A stretch of 64,000 nucleotides of DNA. Source: Stenotrophomonas maltophilia. GTDB lineage: Bacteria > Pseudomonadota > Gammaproteobacteria > Xanthomonadales > Xanthomonadaceae. Positions within the stretch are counted from its first letter, which is position 1, and each line of letters starts with the position of its first letter. Position numbers and translations under genes: made by a program. Location: assembly GCA_009912235.1 (NCBI GenBank), contig WNDS01000004.1:186001-250000 (forward strand), written 5' to 3'. The notes beneath the pieces are model-generated. The model had not been told where the DNA came from. It was given only the letters and a program-made list of their open reading frames with translations, and made no database searches. Of the stretch, positions 44,835-54,589 are shown in pieces.

Positions 44835-44954
44835 CGTTCCACCATCGCAGCAGGAGTAAAGGCTGGACCTTAACAGCGCGCGCACAGCGTTCCATCTGCC
44901 GATGGTTGGGTCATCCCGGTGTCATGCAGGAGGCGCGATATACTGGGCCTTCTC

Positions 44955-45035
44955 CCCTGCCGAGGGGCGCTGCGACCGGAACCCCACAGGCCCGGCCAGG
45001 CTCGGTGGGCGGTCAGCAACAACGGCGCCCGGAAC
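44955..45035 (+). ncRNA. S-adenosylhomocysteine (SAH) riboswitch
   Basis: The leader of ahcY has the conserved elements of the SAH riboswitch in order: GCCGAGGGGCGCTGCGACCG at 44959-44978, GCCAGGCTCGG at 44995-45005, and AACGGCGCCCG at 45021-45031, able to form the pseudoknotted fold. SAH binding raises downstream expression, so AhcY is made when its substrate accumulates. The distance to the ATG is about 42 bases. Confidence 0.9.
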
Positions 45036-45076
45036 GCAAACGAGCCTGTGCTCGTCCACAACCGGAGCTTTACCCA

Positions 45077-46522
<1,446 letters not shown>

Positions 46523-46532
46523 TGCCGTGCCC

Positions 46533-46571
46533 GGGGTCGGATCCCTTTCCTGCGGAAAGGGCTCTGACCCC
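46533..46571. repeat. GGGGTCAGA-type long hairpin, copy 2
   Basis: GGGGTCGGATCCCTTTCC, loop, GGAAAGGGCTCTGACCCC. Eleven bases after the ahcY stop; same family as 5239 and 54524. Confidence 0.85.
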
Positions 46572-46588
46572 TGCAACGGATGCACACG

Positions 46589-46616
46589 GAACGGGCGCCT
46601 TCAGGCGCCCGTTCTG
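46589..46616 (+). terminator. Terminator-like hairpin after ahcY
   Basis: AACGGGCGCCT, short loop, AGGCGCCCGTT, then CTGCGTT. Strong stem, weak U-run. The rest of the 294-base gap has a SMAG unit at 46726-46749 and no gene. Confidence 0.65.
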
Positions 46617-46725
46617 CGTTGGCGCGCGGTGTTGTGTCGCGCATCCACGAGTGGTGCGGAACTATCGGACACGCCTTGCACCGCGCATCACGCGTGGCGT
46701 GGATCCACCGACCATCCCGCCTGTG

Positions 46726-46749
46726 GTAGATCCACGCCATGCATGGATG
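46726..46749. repeat. SMAG repeat
   Basis: GTAGATCCACGCCATGCATG. A degraded partner GCGTGGATCCACC lies at 46697-46709. Confidence 0.8.
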
Positions 46750-46816
46750 CCGCGCAACCGCAGCTCCCAGTAGCCTCGGTCAAGGCAACACCGCCGCACC
46801 GCGCTACGATGACCCC

Positions 46817-47290
46817 ATGACCCCGGCCATCAACCTGCTCAAGCGCGAGAAGATCGCCCACACCGTGCGCAGCTACGTGCACGACGCGCATGCCGAATCC
46901 TACGGCGGCGAAGCGGTAGACAAGCTCGGCCTGGATGCGGCACAGGTGTTCAAGACGCTGCTGGCCAGCACCGAAACCCATGAACTGCTGGTGGCCATCG
47001 TGCCGGTGGCCGGCCAATTGGACCTGAAAGCGCTGGCCGAAGCGGCGCACTGCAAGAAGTGCGAAATGGCCACGGCCGAGGCCGCACAGCGGGCCACGGG
47101 TTATCTCGTCGGCGGCATCAGCCCATTGGGTCAGAAGAAGCGCCTGCGTACGTTCATCGACGCCAGCGCGCAGGCGCTGCCGACGCTGCATGTCAGCGCC
47201 GGGCGACGTGGCCTAGAAGTGGAACTGGCGCCGGCGGATCTGGCCACACTGACCGCCGCGCACTTTGCCTCCATCGGACGGGCCCGCTGA
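46817..47290 (+). CDS. ybaK: Cys-tRNA(Pro)/Cys-tRNA(Cys) deacylase YbaK
   Basis: 157 residues of the YbaK/EbsC editing fold, which hydrolyses Cys-tRNA(Pro) formed by mischarging. The segments YGGEAVDKLGLDAAQVFKTL, VPVAGQLDLKALA, KCEMATAEAAQRATGYLVGG and SPLGQKKRLRTFID are family-typical, with the conserved lysine in QVFKTL. Its TGA overlaps the ATG of the next gene (TGATG). Confidence 0.92.
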   Translation: MTPAINLLKREKIAHTVRSYVHDAHAESYGGEAVDKLGLDAAQVFKTLLASTETHELLVAIVPVAGQLDLKALAEAAHCKKCEMATAEAAQRATGYLVGGISPLGQKKRLRTFIDASAQALPTLHVSAGRRGLEVELAPADLATLTAAHFASIGRAR

Positions 47291-47781
47291 TGCGCTGGCC
47301 GTGGCAGGCCCCCGCACCACCGCGGCTGGACGATCCGCAGGCCGACGTGCTGCTGCAGGACCTGTGCTCGCGCGATGCCATGCGCATCCACCGTGCCGCC
47401 AGCCAAGTCGCGCGCCTGTTCACCCCGGCCTCGCTTGATGCGTTGGCCGCACAGTCGGCCACCATCGAGCGCGCCTGCGAAGGCATCGCCCTGGGCGGCG
47501 TGCTGGTCAGCAACCAGGTGCACCTGGCCTTCGCGCTGCGTCGCCTGCGCTGGTGGCACGAGCGCAGTGGCTGCCTGTGTGCGCTGTACCCGCAGTACCC
47601 GTTCTTCGACCCGCGGCGGCTGATCGAACAGGAACAGGTGCGATTGGTGGCGCAGGGCACGGCAGCGGATGGCTGGGGCGACTGCCACCACGTTGCCTGC
47701 ACGCAGTGCGACCAGCACTGGCAGGCGGTTGACCGCGAATACCACTACCCCTGGTGGGAATGGAACACCGTCGCCCGGTGA
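47290..47781 (+). CDS. Hypothetical protein coupled to ybaK
   Basis: 163 residues, start ATG overlapping the ybaK stop. Rich in Trp, Arg and Cys. Middle part: ALGGVLVSNQVHLAFALRRL and WWHERSGCLCALYPQYPFFD. The C-terminus HHVACTQCDQHWQAVDREYH has a CxxCxxHW arrangement that could bind zinc. No family recognised. Coupled translation with an editing deacylase hints at a related role, but this is only context. SMAG repeats follow immediately. Confidence 0.65.
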   Translation: MRWPWQAPAPPRLDDPQADVLLQDLCSRDAMRIHRAASQVARLFTPASLDALAAQSATIERACEGIALGGVLVSNQVHLAFALRRLRWWHERSGCLCALYPQYPFFDPRRLIEQEQVRLVAQGTAADGWGDCHHVACTQCDQHWQAVDREYHYPWWEWNTVAR

Positions 47782-47784
47782 AGC

Positions 47785-47947
47785 CGCCACGCATGGCGTG
47801 GCGCTACGCGTGTGATCGCAGGCATTGCGGAGCTGCCGGCCAACTGCCGGCACTACCACCCGCCTGCTTCTGTAGATCCACGCCATGCGTGGATGAAGGC
47901 CTGCAATCACGCACATTCCCGGGTTGCCGGCCAACGGCCGGCACTAC
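47785..47947. repeat. Four SMAG units in a row
   Basis: Units at 47785-47807, 47833-47856, 47872-47895 and 47923-47947, of at least three sequence subtypes in both orientations, filling the gap between convergent genes. Confidence 0.85.
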
Positions 47948-47957
47948 CCTTGATCAC

Positions 47958-48515
47958 TCACGGCCGCCAATTGGCGTTGCTCTCCCAGAACGCCACCGAA
48001 CGCCGGTACGCTTCACGGTCCAACGGCACGTCGGAACCGCCCTCCTCCACGCCCAGCGCATTGCGCATCATGGTGATCGGCGCCATCGGCACTTCTTCCG
48101 GCTCGGCGGTGTAGATGCAGCCGACGATGCCCCAATCCGCGTCGATCGGCGAGCCTTCCTTCGCCAGCTGCTCGGCGCTGTACAGGATCACCACCAAGTA
48201 GTTCGCGCGCGGCGATTCCATGCCCTCGAACCAGCGCACAAGCACCGGCAGTTCCTCGCGGTTGCGCGCTTCGTAGCCACTGCGCAGCAGGTGGCGGTTG
48301 GCTTCGGTCACCGGTACGGTCAGGCAGCGCGTGCTGGTCCAGTTCTCGTAGACGAACAGCTTGCAGAACGGCGCGTAGCCATCGAGCACCTTCAGCGGCG
48401 CATGCGCGTTGAGGTGCGCCTGGAACTGTTCGGCGCTGACGTCCTGGATGGTGTTGGCGCGCGGCACGCGCGGGAACAGGCGGGGGCGGGCGAATTCGGT
48501 AAGGACGATGGACAT
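47958..48515 (-). CDS. DUF3228 family protein
   Basis: 185 residues, soluble. The segments FARPRLFPRVPRANTIQDV, APFCKLFVYENWTSTRCLTV, RWFEGMESPRANYLVVILYS and DWGIVGCIYTAEPEEVPM match DUF3228, a conserved family without assigned function. The last part GGSDVPLDREAYRRSVAFWE is also typical. Single gene, divergent from the amidohydrolase. Confidence 0.8.
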   Translation of the reverse strand: MSIVLTEFARPRLFPRVPRANTIQDVSAEQFQAHLNAHAPLKVLDGYAPFCKLFVYENWTSTRCLTVPVTEANRHLLRSGYEARNREELPVLVRWFEGMESPRANYLVVILYSAEQLAKEGSPIDADWGIVGCIYTAEPEEVPMAPITMMRNALGVEEGGSDVPLDREAYRRSVAFWESNANWRP

Positions 48516-48651
48516 GGCGTGCTGTGGCTGGACGATCTGCCCTACAGGGTAACCGCGACGGCGGCGGTGAGGGCGGCGGGCCGAACGTCACTGGCGCCGG
48601 CGCCCGGGTTGCAGCACCCTGCCGGTGACCTCCTGCAAGGATCGCCGGCTC

Positions 48652-50174
48652 ATGGAAGCAGCACGCGCGTTGCCCCCGCCCCTCGTCGCCGATGGAAGCG
48701 CCTGGCCGTGGTGCTGGTCGCCACGCTGGCGGTGCCTCCGGTGCTGTTCACCGCCGCACTGTTCTGGCCGCTGCAGGCACCACCCCTTCCCGAGGTGGGC
48801 AACAGCCGGGTGATCCTCAATGCGCGGGTGCTGGATGTTGCGAACGGCCAGGCCGGCGAACCCACCACCGTGACGATACGCGAAGGCCGCATCACCGCCA
48901 TTGGCGAAGCCATCCCAGATCCTGCGCTGCCCGTGTTCGATGCCGGCGGTCGCTGGCTGTCACCCGGCTTCTGGGACATGCATACCCATGCCCTGCAGCT
49001 GTCACCGCAGGTGCAGTTCCCGCTGATGCTGGCCAACGGCATCACCGGTACCCGCGACATGATGGACTGCCCGCAGCCCACCGATCCGTTGATCGCCTGC
49101 GTGGCCGACAAGCGACGCTGGACCGCTCAGGCCATCGCCGGGCAGCAGGTCGCACCGCGCTTCGTGCAGGTGGCCAGCTTCTACTTCGAAGACCCTTCGA
49201 TGCAGGCGGGTGAAGCAATACGCCGCGCACGCGAGTACGAGGCACGTGGCATCGATGCGCTGAAGGTCTACAACCGGTTGCACGCGGATACCTACCAGCA
49301 GCTGGCGGCCGAGGCACGACGACTGCAGCGGCCGCTGGTGGGCCATCTGCCAAAGGCGGTTCCACTGCAGGATGCCCTGCAGGCGGGCCAGCGCAGTTTC
49401 GAGCATGCCCACCTGTTTGTCCGCCACTGCTTCGACAATGCCGCGCAATGGCGTGAAAGCGCACTGGATGGCGAGGATCCCACGGTACTGGCCGAACGCA
49501 TGGTTGCCGCATACCGGTCGACCGCCTGCGCGGAGGCCTTCGCACTGATGTCGGCGAGCGGTGCGGCATTCGTGCCTACCCATGTCACCCGTGAGGAAGA
49601 TGCGGGGGCACGCGATCCGGCGTTCATCAACGATCCGCGCCTGGCTTACCTGGATCCCCTCTCGCGCTGGGCGTGGCGCGATGATCTGCAGGCCACTGCC
49701 ACGCGCTACCCCGGGTCACGTGGCGATGCCGCACTGCAGGCGTACTTCGCTCATGGCCTGGCGTTGACCGGCGCGGCCCATCGTGCCGGCGTACCGGTAC
49801 TGGCAGGCACCGACACGGGCCTGGGTGGTTTCCGCTACCACGATGAGCTGCAGTGGCTGCAGCGGGCCGGCCTTGGCCAAGCCGATGTGCTGCGCGCTGC
49901 CACGTTGCAGGCAGCCCGGCACCTGCAGCTGCAGTCCCTGCACGGCAGCGTCGAGGTGGGAAAGGCAGCCGACCTGGTGCTGCTCGACGGCAATCCCCTG
50001 CAGGACATCGGCAACACCCGCCGCATCCATGCGGTTCTACTCGCTGGCCACTTGTATGACCGCCCACGCCTGGATGCCCTGCTGGACCATGCGCGCGCGC
50101 AGGCACGCTCACCAGCGGTGATGGCGCGCTTGCTATGGGGGTTCCTCACCAGCCCGGTCAGTGCCGAGCTGTGA
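48652..50174 (+). CDS. Membrane-anchored amidohydrolase, start uncertain
   Basis: A signal-anchor (LAVVLVATLAVPPVLFTAAL) leads to an amidohydrolase-superfamily barrel: VILNARVLDVANGQ, GGRWLSPGFWDMHTHALQL (metal HxH), ALKVYNRL with the bridging lysine, VGHLPKAVPL, HAHLF, LAGTDTGLGG (catalytic Asp) and GKAADLVLLDGNPL. Imidazolonepropionase-like or prolidase-like substrates are likely. No ATG or GTG precedes the anchor in frame. The ATG at 48652 (MEAARALPP) is in another frame, and would join if the C-run at 48672-48676 lacked one base. Otherwise GTG 48708 would be the start. Confidence 0.78.
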
Positions 50175-50180
50175 CAGCGA

Positions 50181-50912
50181 CTACAACGCCATGCGCTCGC
50201 GCAGTTCGCGTGCCTGCCGGCGTGAGACGTCCACCTCGCTGCCGTCATCCAATGCCAGGCCGTAGCCATCGCCCACACTGGGGGTAACCGAGCGGATGCG
50301 CCGCAGGTTCACCAGCGTGTTGCGGTTGGCACGGAAGAACAGCTCCGCCGGCAACCGGGCTTCCAGCGCGCTCAGGCTGCGTGCCAGCAGCGCGTTCTGG
50401 TCGCGGAACCACAGCCGGGTGTAGTTGCCGTCCACCACCAGGCGGCGGATCTCACCCACCGCCACGAACCAGCAGCGCTCGCCGTCACGCACGAACACCT
50501 GGTCCTGTGGGTTCAAGCTGCTGCCGCTGGCAATCGGCGGCGCGGCGGGAACCTCGCGCTGGCGCACCCGCTCCAACGTTTCGTGCAGGCGTGGCGCTTC
50601 CACCGGCTTGACCAGGTAGTCCAGCGCATTGGTCTGGAAGGCGCGCACGGCATAGGCATCGTAGGCGGTGACGAACACCACCGCCGGGGCCTGTTCCAGG
50701 CCATCAAGCACGTCGAAACCGGTACCGGACGGCAGCTGCACGTCCAGCAGAACCAGGTCCGGCTGCAACCGGGCAATGGCCTCACGCGCGCCCGGCACGT
50801 CCTCGGCCTCGCCCACGCACCGCACCCACGGCAGCGCTGCCAGCAGCGTGCGCAGCTCCTGCCGCGCCAGCCGCGCGTCGTCAACGATCAACACACTCAG
50901 GGTCGTGCGCAT
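50181..50912 (-). CDS. LytTR-family response regulator
   Basis: 243 residues. Receiver domain: LIVDDARLARQEL, phospho-acceptor in LVLLDVQLPSGTG, VFVTAYDAYA and YLVKPVEAP. The C-terminal LytTR DNA-binding domain (DQVFVRDGERCWFVAVGEIR, FFRANRNTLVNLRRIRSV) recognises direct repeats. It overlaps the 3' end of its sensor kinase gene by 16 bases. Similar to AlgR/LytR regulators; target genes unknown. Stop is TAG. Confidence 0.93.
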   Translation of the reverse strand: MRTTLSVLIVDDARLARQELRTLLAALPWVRCVGEAEDVPGAREAIARLQPDLVLLDVQLPSGTGFDVLDGLEQAPAVVFVTAYDAYAVRAFQTNALDYLVKPVEAPRLHETLERVRQREVPAAPPIASGSSLNPQDQVFVRDGERCWFVAVGEIRRLVVDGNYTRLWFRDQNALLARSLSALEARLPAELFFRANRNTLVNLRRIRSVTPSVGDGYGLALDDGSEVDVSRRQARELRERMAL

Positions 50913-51967
50913 TGCGGAATCTCTAGCAGGGCCTGCATGCGGCCTGCCACCGGCTGCAGCTGGAAGCGGCCGCCCTGGCCCAGCTGTGAACGCAGGTAGG
51001 CCAGGCCGCCACCGTGGCCGGGAAGGCCGCTGCCCACGCCGGGCGCCGCATGCCCCAGCGGATTGTCCACCTGCAGCCGCAGCAGGCCGTCGCTGCAGTG
51101 TGCGCTGACACGGACCTCGCCACCACCAGGGCGCATAGCGATGCCGTGCTTGATGGCATTTTCCACCAGCAGCTGCAGCGCCATCACCGGCAGCCGCGCC
51201 TGCGCTGCCGCCTCACTCACCGCGATGCGCACCTGCAGCCGCTGCTCGTAGTGCACCGCTTCAACGGCCAGGCAGTCCTGCACCACGGCCAGTTCGTCGG
51301 CCAGTACCGCCTCTTCGTGCCGGGCATGTTCCAGCGCATGCCGCAGCGTGCGCGAAAGATGGGTCACCATCTGCCGTGCACGCTCGGGGTCTTCCAGAAT
51401 CAGCGCGCGCAGGTTGTTCAGGGCATTGAACATGAAGTGCGGGTTCAGGGGCGCGCGCAGCGCATCACGCTCCAGCGCGCTGCGCTGGGCCTCCGCCCGC
51501 AGGCGCTCCAATTCGGCCCGGCGCGCGTGGCGCACGCTGTGCAGGCTGGCCCGCAGCGCGGTCCACAAGCCCAGCATCAGGGCGGTGTTGACCCAGTAGA
51601 GCAGGCGCGCGGTGGGGCGGAAATCGCCCGGGTGGCCGCCGAAGTCCACCCAGCCCAGCGTCAGCGCCGGCTGCAGCACGGCCGCCAGAAGCAGCTGCGC
51701 CAGCGCCGCACCCAGCAGCACCGCCACGGCCAGCCGCAGCAGCAGCGCGCCTCCTCCCAGCCGCCACCAGTGGCGCCGCAGCGCCAGTGCGCGCAGGGCG
51801 CCGCTGATGCCACACAGCAGCGCGCCCAGGCCCACATTGATCAGGGTGCCGCCGCTGCTGCCGCCACCACTGAACACCTGCGTCAGGGTCAGGCTGACCA
51901 CGGCGAACAGCGCCCAGCCCAGCGTATTGAGCAACCAGAAACGCAGCGTGGAGGTGGAATCGGGCAT
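50897..51967 (-). CDS. LytS/AlgZ-type sensor histidine kinase
   Basis: 356 residues. Four hydrophobic segments in the first 150 residues (LLNTLGWALFAVVSLTL, LRLAVAVLLGAALAQLLLAA, LLYWVNTALMLGLWTAL) are followed by the His_kinase box PLNPHFMFNALNNLRALI and the ATPase part MALQLLVENAIKHGIA and GGGLAYLRSQLG. This is the LytS/AlgZ (His_kinase) type that pairs with LytTR regulators. ATG 51967 is preferred; 51976 adds three residues. Confidence 0.92.
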   Translation of the reverse strand: MPDSTSTLRFWLLNTLGWALFAVVSLTLTQVFSGGGSSGGTLINVGLGALLCGISGALRALALRRHWWRLGGGALLLRLAVAVLLGAALAQLLLAAVLQPALTLGWVDFGGHPGDFRPTARLLYWVNTALMLGLWTALRASLHSVRHARRAELERLRAEAQRSALERDALRAPLNPHFMFNALNNLRALILEDPERARQMVTHLSRTLRHALEHARHEEAVLADELAVVQDCLAVEAVHYEQRLQVRIAVSEAAAQARLPVMALQLLVENAIKHGIAMRPGGGEVRVSAHCSDGLLRLQVDNPLGHAAPGVGSGLPGHGGGLAYLRSQLGQGGRFQLQPVAGRMQALLEIPQCARP

Positions 51968-51991
51968 GGCGGGCAACCGGTGGCGGAAGAA

Positions 51992-52905
51992 TCAGCGGTG
52001 GCTGTCCAGGAACGTCTGTACCTGCCCACGCAGCCACTGCGGATCATCCCACATCAGGAAGTGGTGCCCGGCGGCGCTCATGGCGATCTCCACGCCCGGC
52101 AAGGCGGCGTACTGCGCCAGGAAGATCGCCCGGGTCGATGCTTCGGTGGCACCGAAGGCCTGGTAGGCCGCCCATGCACCGAGCACCCGCGTGGGCGAGT
52201 GCACGCCGGCCAGGTCACCCCGCAGGTCGTGCACCAGCATCGAGTACATCGCATCGGCGGTGGTGGCACGGTCGCTGTCACGGCCCCAGCGCTTCAGTTC
52301 GGGCAGGCGCGCGGCGTCGGTGGTCATGCCGGCCAGCGCGGCGTCGGCCTGTGCCTGGTAGCTGGCCGGATCCGCTGCCAGCATGCTCGCGCGCATCTGT
52401 TCGGCCAGCGGCCGCACGCTCTGCGCGGTGGCCTGCGGGTTCTGGATGCCCGCGTAGAACGGCAGCGCATCGACGATCACCAGCGGCCCGACCGCAGCGG
52501 GCGCCTTCACCGCCATCTGCAGCGCCAGCACACCGCCCAGGCTGTGGCCACCACCACCGGCGCCTTCAGCTTCTGCGCCTGCACGTGGGCCAGCAACTGG
52601 TCGCGCATGGCCGGCAGGAAATCGGCCGGGCGCGGATCAGCCGCAGGTGCACCGGCAAACCCGGGCAGCTGCACCAGATGGCACTGCACGTCCTTCAGCG
52701 CCTTGCAGGTCTCGCGCCAGACCTCGGCACTGCTGTTGAGGCCGGGAATCATCAGCACCGGGCGGCCGCTGCCCGCCACCTCAACCTGCACGTGGCCGGC
52801 GGCGGCCTGGGCGCGCGCGGGCTGCAGCGCCAGCAGGGCCATCAGCCCCACCATCGCCAACGGTGCCACGGCCTTCACGGCATATCGGGTTGCATGGGGT
52901 CGCAT
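51992..52905 (-). pseudogene. Secreted alpha/beta hydrolase, frameshifted at the nucleophile
   Basis: Signal peptide (AVAPLAMVGLMALLALQPARA), then VLMIPGLNSSAEVW (oxyanion) and LKAPVVV. There the frame is lost: the C-run at 52548-52549 is one base short. Restoring it yields VVVGHSLGGVLALQMAV with the catalytic serine, followed in the other frame by IVDALPFYAG, TRVLGAWAAYQ and GHHFLMWDDPQWL with the catalytic histidine. Restored length about 304 residues. It lies upstream of the LytS-type kinase on the same strand with a 24-base gap. Confidence 0.85.
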
Positions 52906-53097
52906 CGTCGTCTGCTCCGGTTCGGGTAGGAGCACGCAGCGTGCGCTGCATCGGCCACGGCCGGTGGGACTGCCGGAGCAGCGGCCGGCTGGCCGGGTGA
53001 GCGGCCACCTGCGCTGATGGTGGCGGCGCCGACTTCAATTAAACATCCATCTTGATGAAGAAATACACTCATCTCATCCACTACCGACGCCCGTGCC
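52906..53097. promoter_or_regulatory. Divergent region between the hydrolase and metF
   Basis: AT-rich stretch around 53035-53075 just before metF. No SAH or SAM riboswitch and no clear MetR box could be recognised. Confidence 0.3.
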
Positions 53098-53925
53098 ATG
53101 ACCCAGCTGAGCTTCGAGTTCTATCCGCCCAAGACCGATGAGCAGCGCGGCCAGCTGGACCGCGCCGCCGCGCAGCTCAAGGCGTTCGCGCCGGAGTACG
53201 TGTCGTGTACCTTCGGCGCCGGTGGCTCAACGCTAAGCTACACCTCCGAAACCGTGCGCCACCTCAAGCAGCACCACGGCCTGGAGGCCGCCCCGCACCT
53301 GTCCTGCGTGGGCGGCACGCGCCGGGAGATCCGCGAACTGCTCAAGCTCTACCGCGCCATAGGCTGCCGCCGCATCGTCGCCCTGCGCGGCGACCTGCCG
53401 TCCGGCATGGGCTTTCCCGGCGACATGCGCTACGCGGCCGAACTGATCGCGTTCATCCGCGAAGAGCACGGCGATGCGTTCCGCATCGAGGTGGGCGCCT
53501 ACCCCGAGACCCACCCGCAGGCGCCGGATACCCTGACCGACCTGAAGCACTTCAAGGCCAAGGTGGATGCCGGCGCCGATGCGGCCATCACCCAGTACTT
53601 CTTCAACGCCGATGCCTACTTCCACTTCGTGGAGCAGGCGCAGCGGCTGGGCGTGGGTATCCCGATCGTGCCGGGCATCATGCCGATCGCCAACTTCAGC
53701 CAGCTGCGCCGCTTTTCCGAACAGTGCGGCGCGGAGATACCGCGCTGGATCAGCCGCCGCATGCAGGCCTATGGCGATGACAGCGCGTCGGTGCGTGCCT
53801 TCGGCGCCGAGGTGGTGGCGCGGCTGTGCGAGCGGCTGGTGGACGGCGGCGCGCCCGGCCTGCACTTCTACACCCTGAACCTGGCACGCCCGACGCTGGC
53901 CGTGCTGCAGCAGCTGCGCCGCTGA
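53098..53925 (+). CDS. metF: 5,10-methylenetetrahydrofolate reductase
   Basis: 275 residues. FAD enzyme that reduces 5,10-methylene-THF to 5-methyl-THF, the methyl donor for methionine. Motifs: SFEFYPPKTDEQ (catalytic Glu region), SCTFGAGGST, IVALRGDLPSG, GAYPETHP, DAGADAAITQYFF and GIMPIANFSQLRRF. Start ATG 53098. In related genomes metF often follows ahcY under the same SAH riboswitch; here it is 6.6 kb away and has its own leader. Confidence 0.97.
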   Translation: MTQLSFEFYPPKTDEQRGQLDRAAAQLKAFAPEYVSCTFGAGGSTLSYTSETVRHLKQHHGLEAAPHLSCVGGTRREIRELLKLYRAIGCRRIVALRGDLPSGMGFPGDMRYAAELIAFIREEHGDAFRIEVGAYPETHPQAPDTLTDLKHFKAKVDAGADAAITQYFFNADAYFHFVEQAQRLGVGIPIVPGIMPIANFSQLRRFSEQCGAEIPRWISRRMQAYGDDSASVRAFGAEVVARLCERLVDGGAPGLHFYTLNLARPTLAVLQQLRR

Positions 53926-53970
53926 GCCGTCCTCATCGCGGCCTGCCGCATTCGGCGCTACGCTGCGTCG

Positions 53971-54513
53971 ATGAAAGCCTGCCTGACCGTGCTGTTGCCG
54001 TTGCTGATGCTGCTGCCTGCCCTGGCCGCCCACGCGCAGGCCGCGCGCGTGAACCGCTGCACCGATGCCAGCGGCCGCAGCGTGTTCACCGACCGCAGCT
54101 GCGACAGCGTGGGCGCGCAGTCGCGTCTTCCCGCGGCGCCGGCACCTGGCAACACTACGGCGCGTGACACCCTGGGCGCGCGCTGCCCACGCCGCCTGAG
54201 CGATCTGGTCGGCGCGCTGCGCACCGCGGTGGGCAACCAGGACGTCAACCGGCTGTCGCCGGTCTACCTGTGGGGTGCGGCGACCGATGAGGCCGCCCAG
54301 CGCGTGCTGGGGCAGCTGGAGGCCGTGGTGCGGCGACCACTGGTGGATATCGCGCCGGTGTACCGGCAGGACGCCGACAGCGCGGGGGACGAGACGGTGG
54401 CGCGGCGACCGATTGCGCTGCGCCTGGAGCAGACGCTGGCCGGCACGGCCACGCCGGCGCGCACGGTGTTCGCGCTGCGCCGGCAGTACGGGTGTTTCTG
54501 GATCACGCTGTAA
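53971..54513 (+). CDS. DUF4124-like secreted protein
   Basis: 180 residues. Signal peptide (MKACLTVLLPLLMLLPALAAHAQA) then a short domain RVNRCTDASGRSVFTDRSCD typical of DUF4124 (a small cysteine-containing envelope domain), and a second half PRRLSDLVGALRTAVGNQDVNR with a beta-rich end (RTVFALRRQYGCFWITL). No function known. The conserved cysteines suggest disulfide formation in the periplasm. It starts 46 bases after metF. Confidence 0.75.
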   Translation: MKACLTVLLPLLMLLPALAAHAQAARVNRCTDASGRSVFTDRSCDSVGAQSRLPAAPAPGNTTARDTLGARCPRRLSDLVGALRTAVGNQDVNRLSPVYLWGAATDEAAQRVLGQLEAVVRRPLVDIAPVYRQDADSAGDETVARRPIALRLEQTLAGTATPARTVFALRRQYGCFWITL

Positions 54514-54523
54514 CGCCGCAGTG

Positions 54524-54562
54524 GGGGTCAGATACCTTTGCGTTGCAAAGGGATCTGACCCC
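54524..54562. repeat. GGGGTCAGA-type long hairpin, copy 3
   Basis: GGGGTCAGATACCTTTGC, GTT loop, GCAAAGGGATCTGACCCC. Ten bases after the DUF4124 stop, between convergent genes. Confidence 0.85.
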
Positions 54563-54589
54563 TGCGGCTACCCCTGCAGCGCCGCACGG

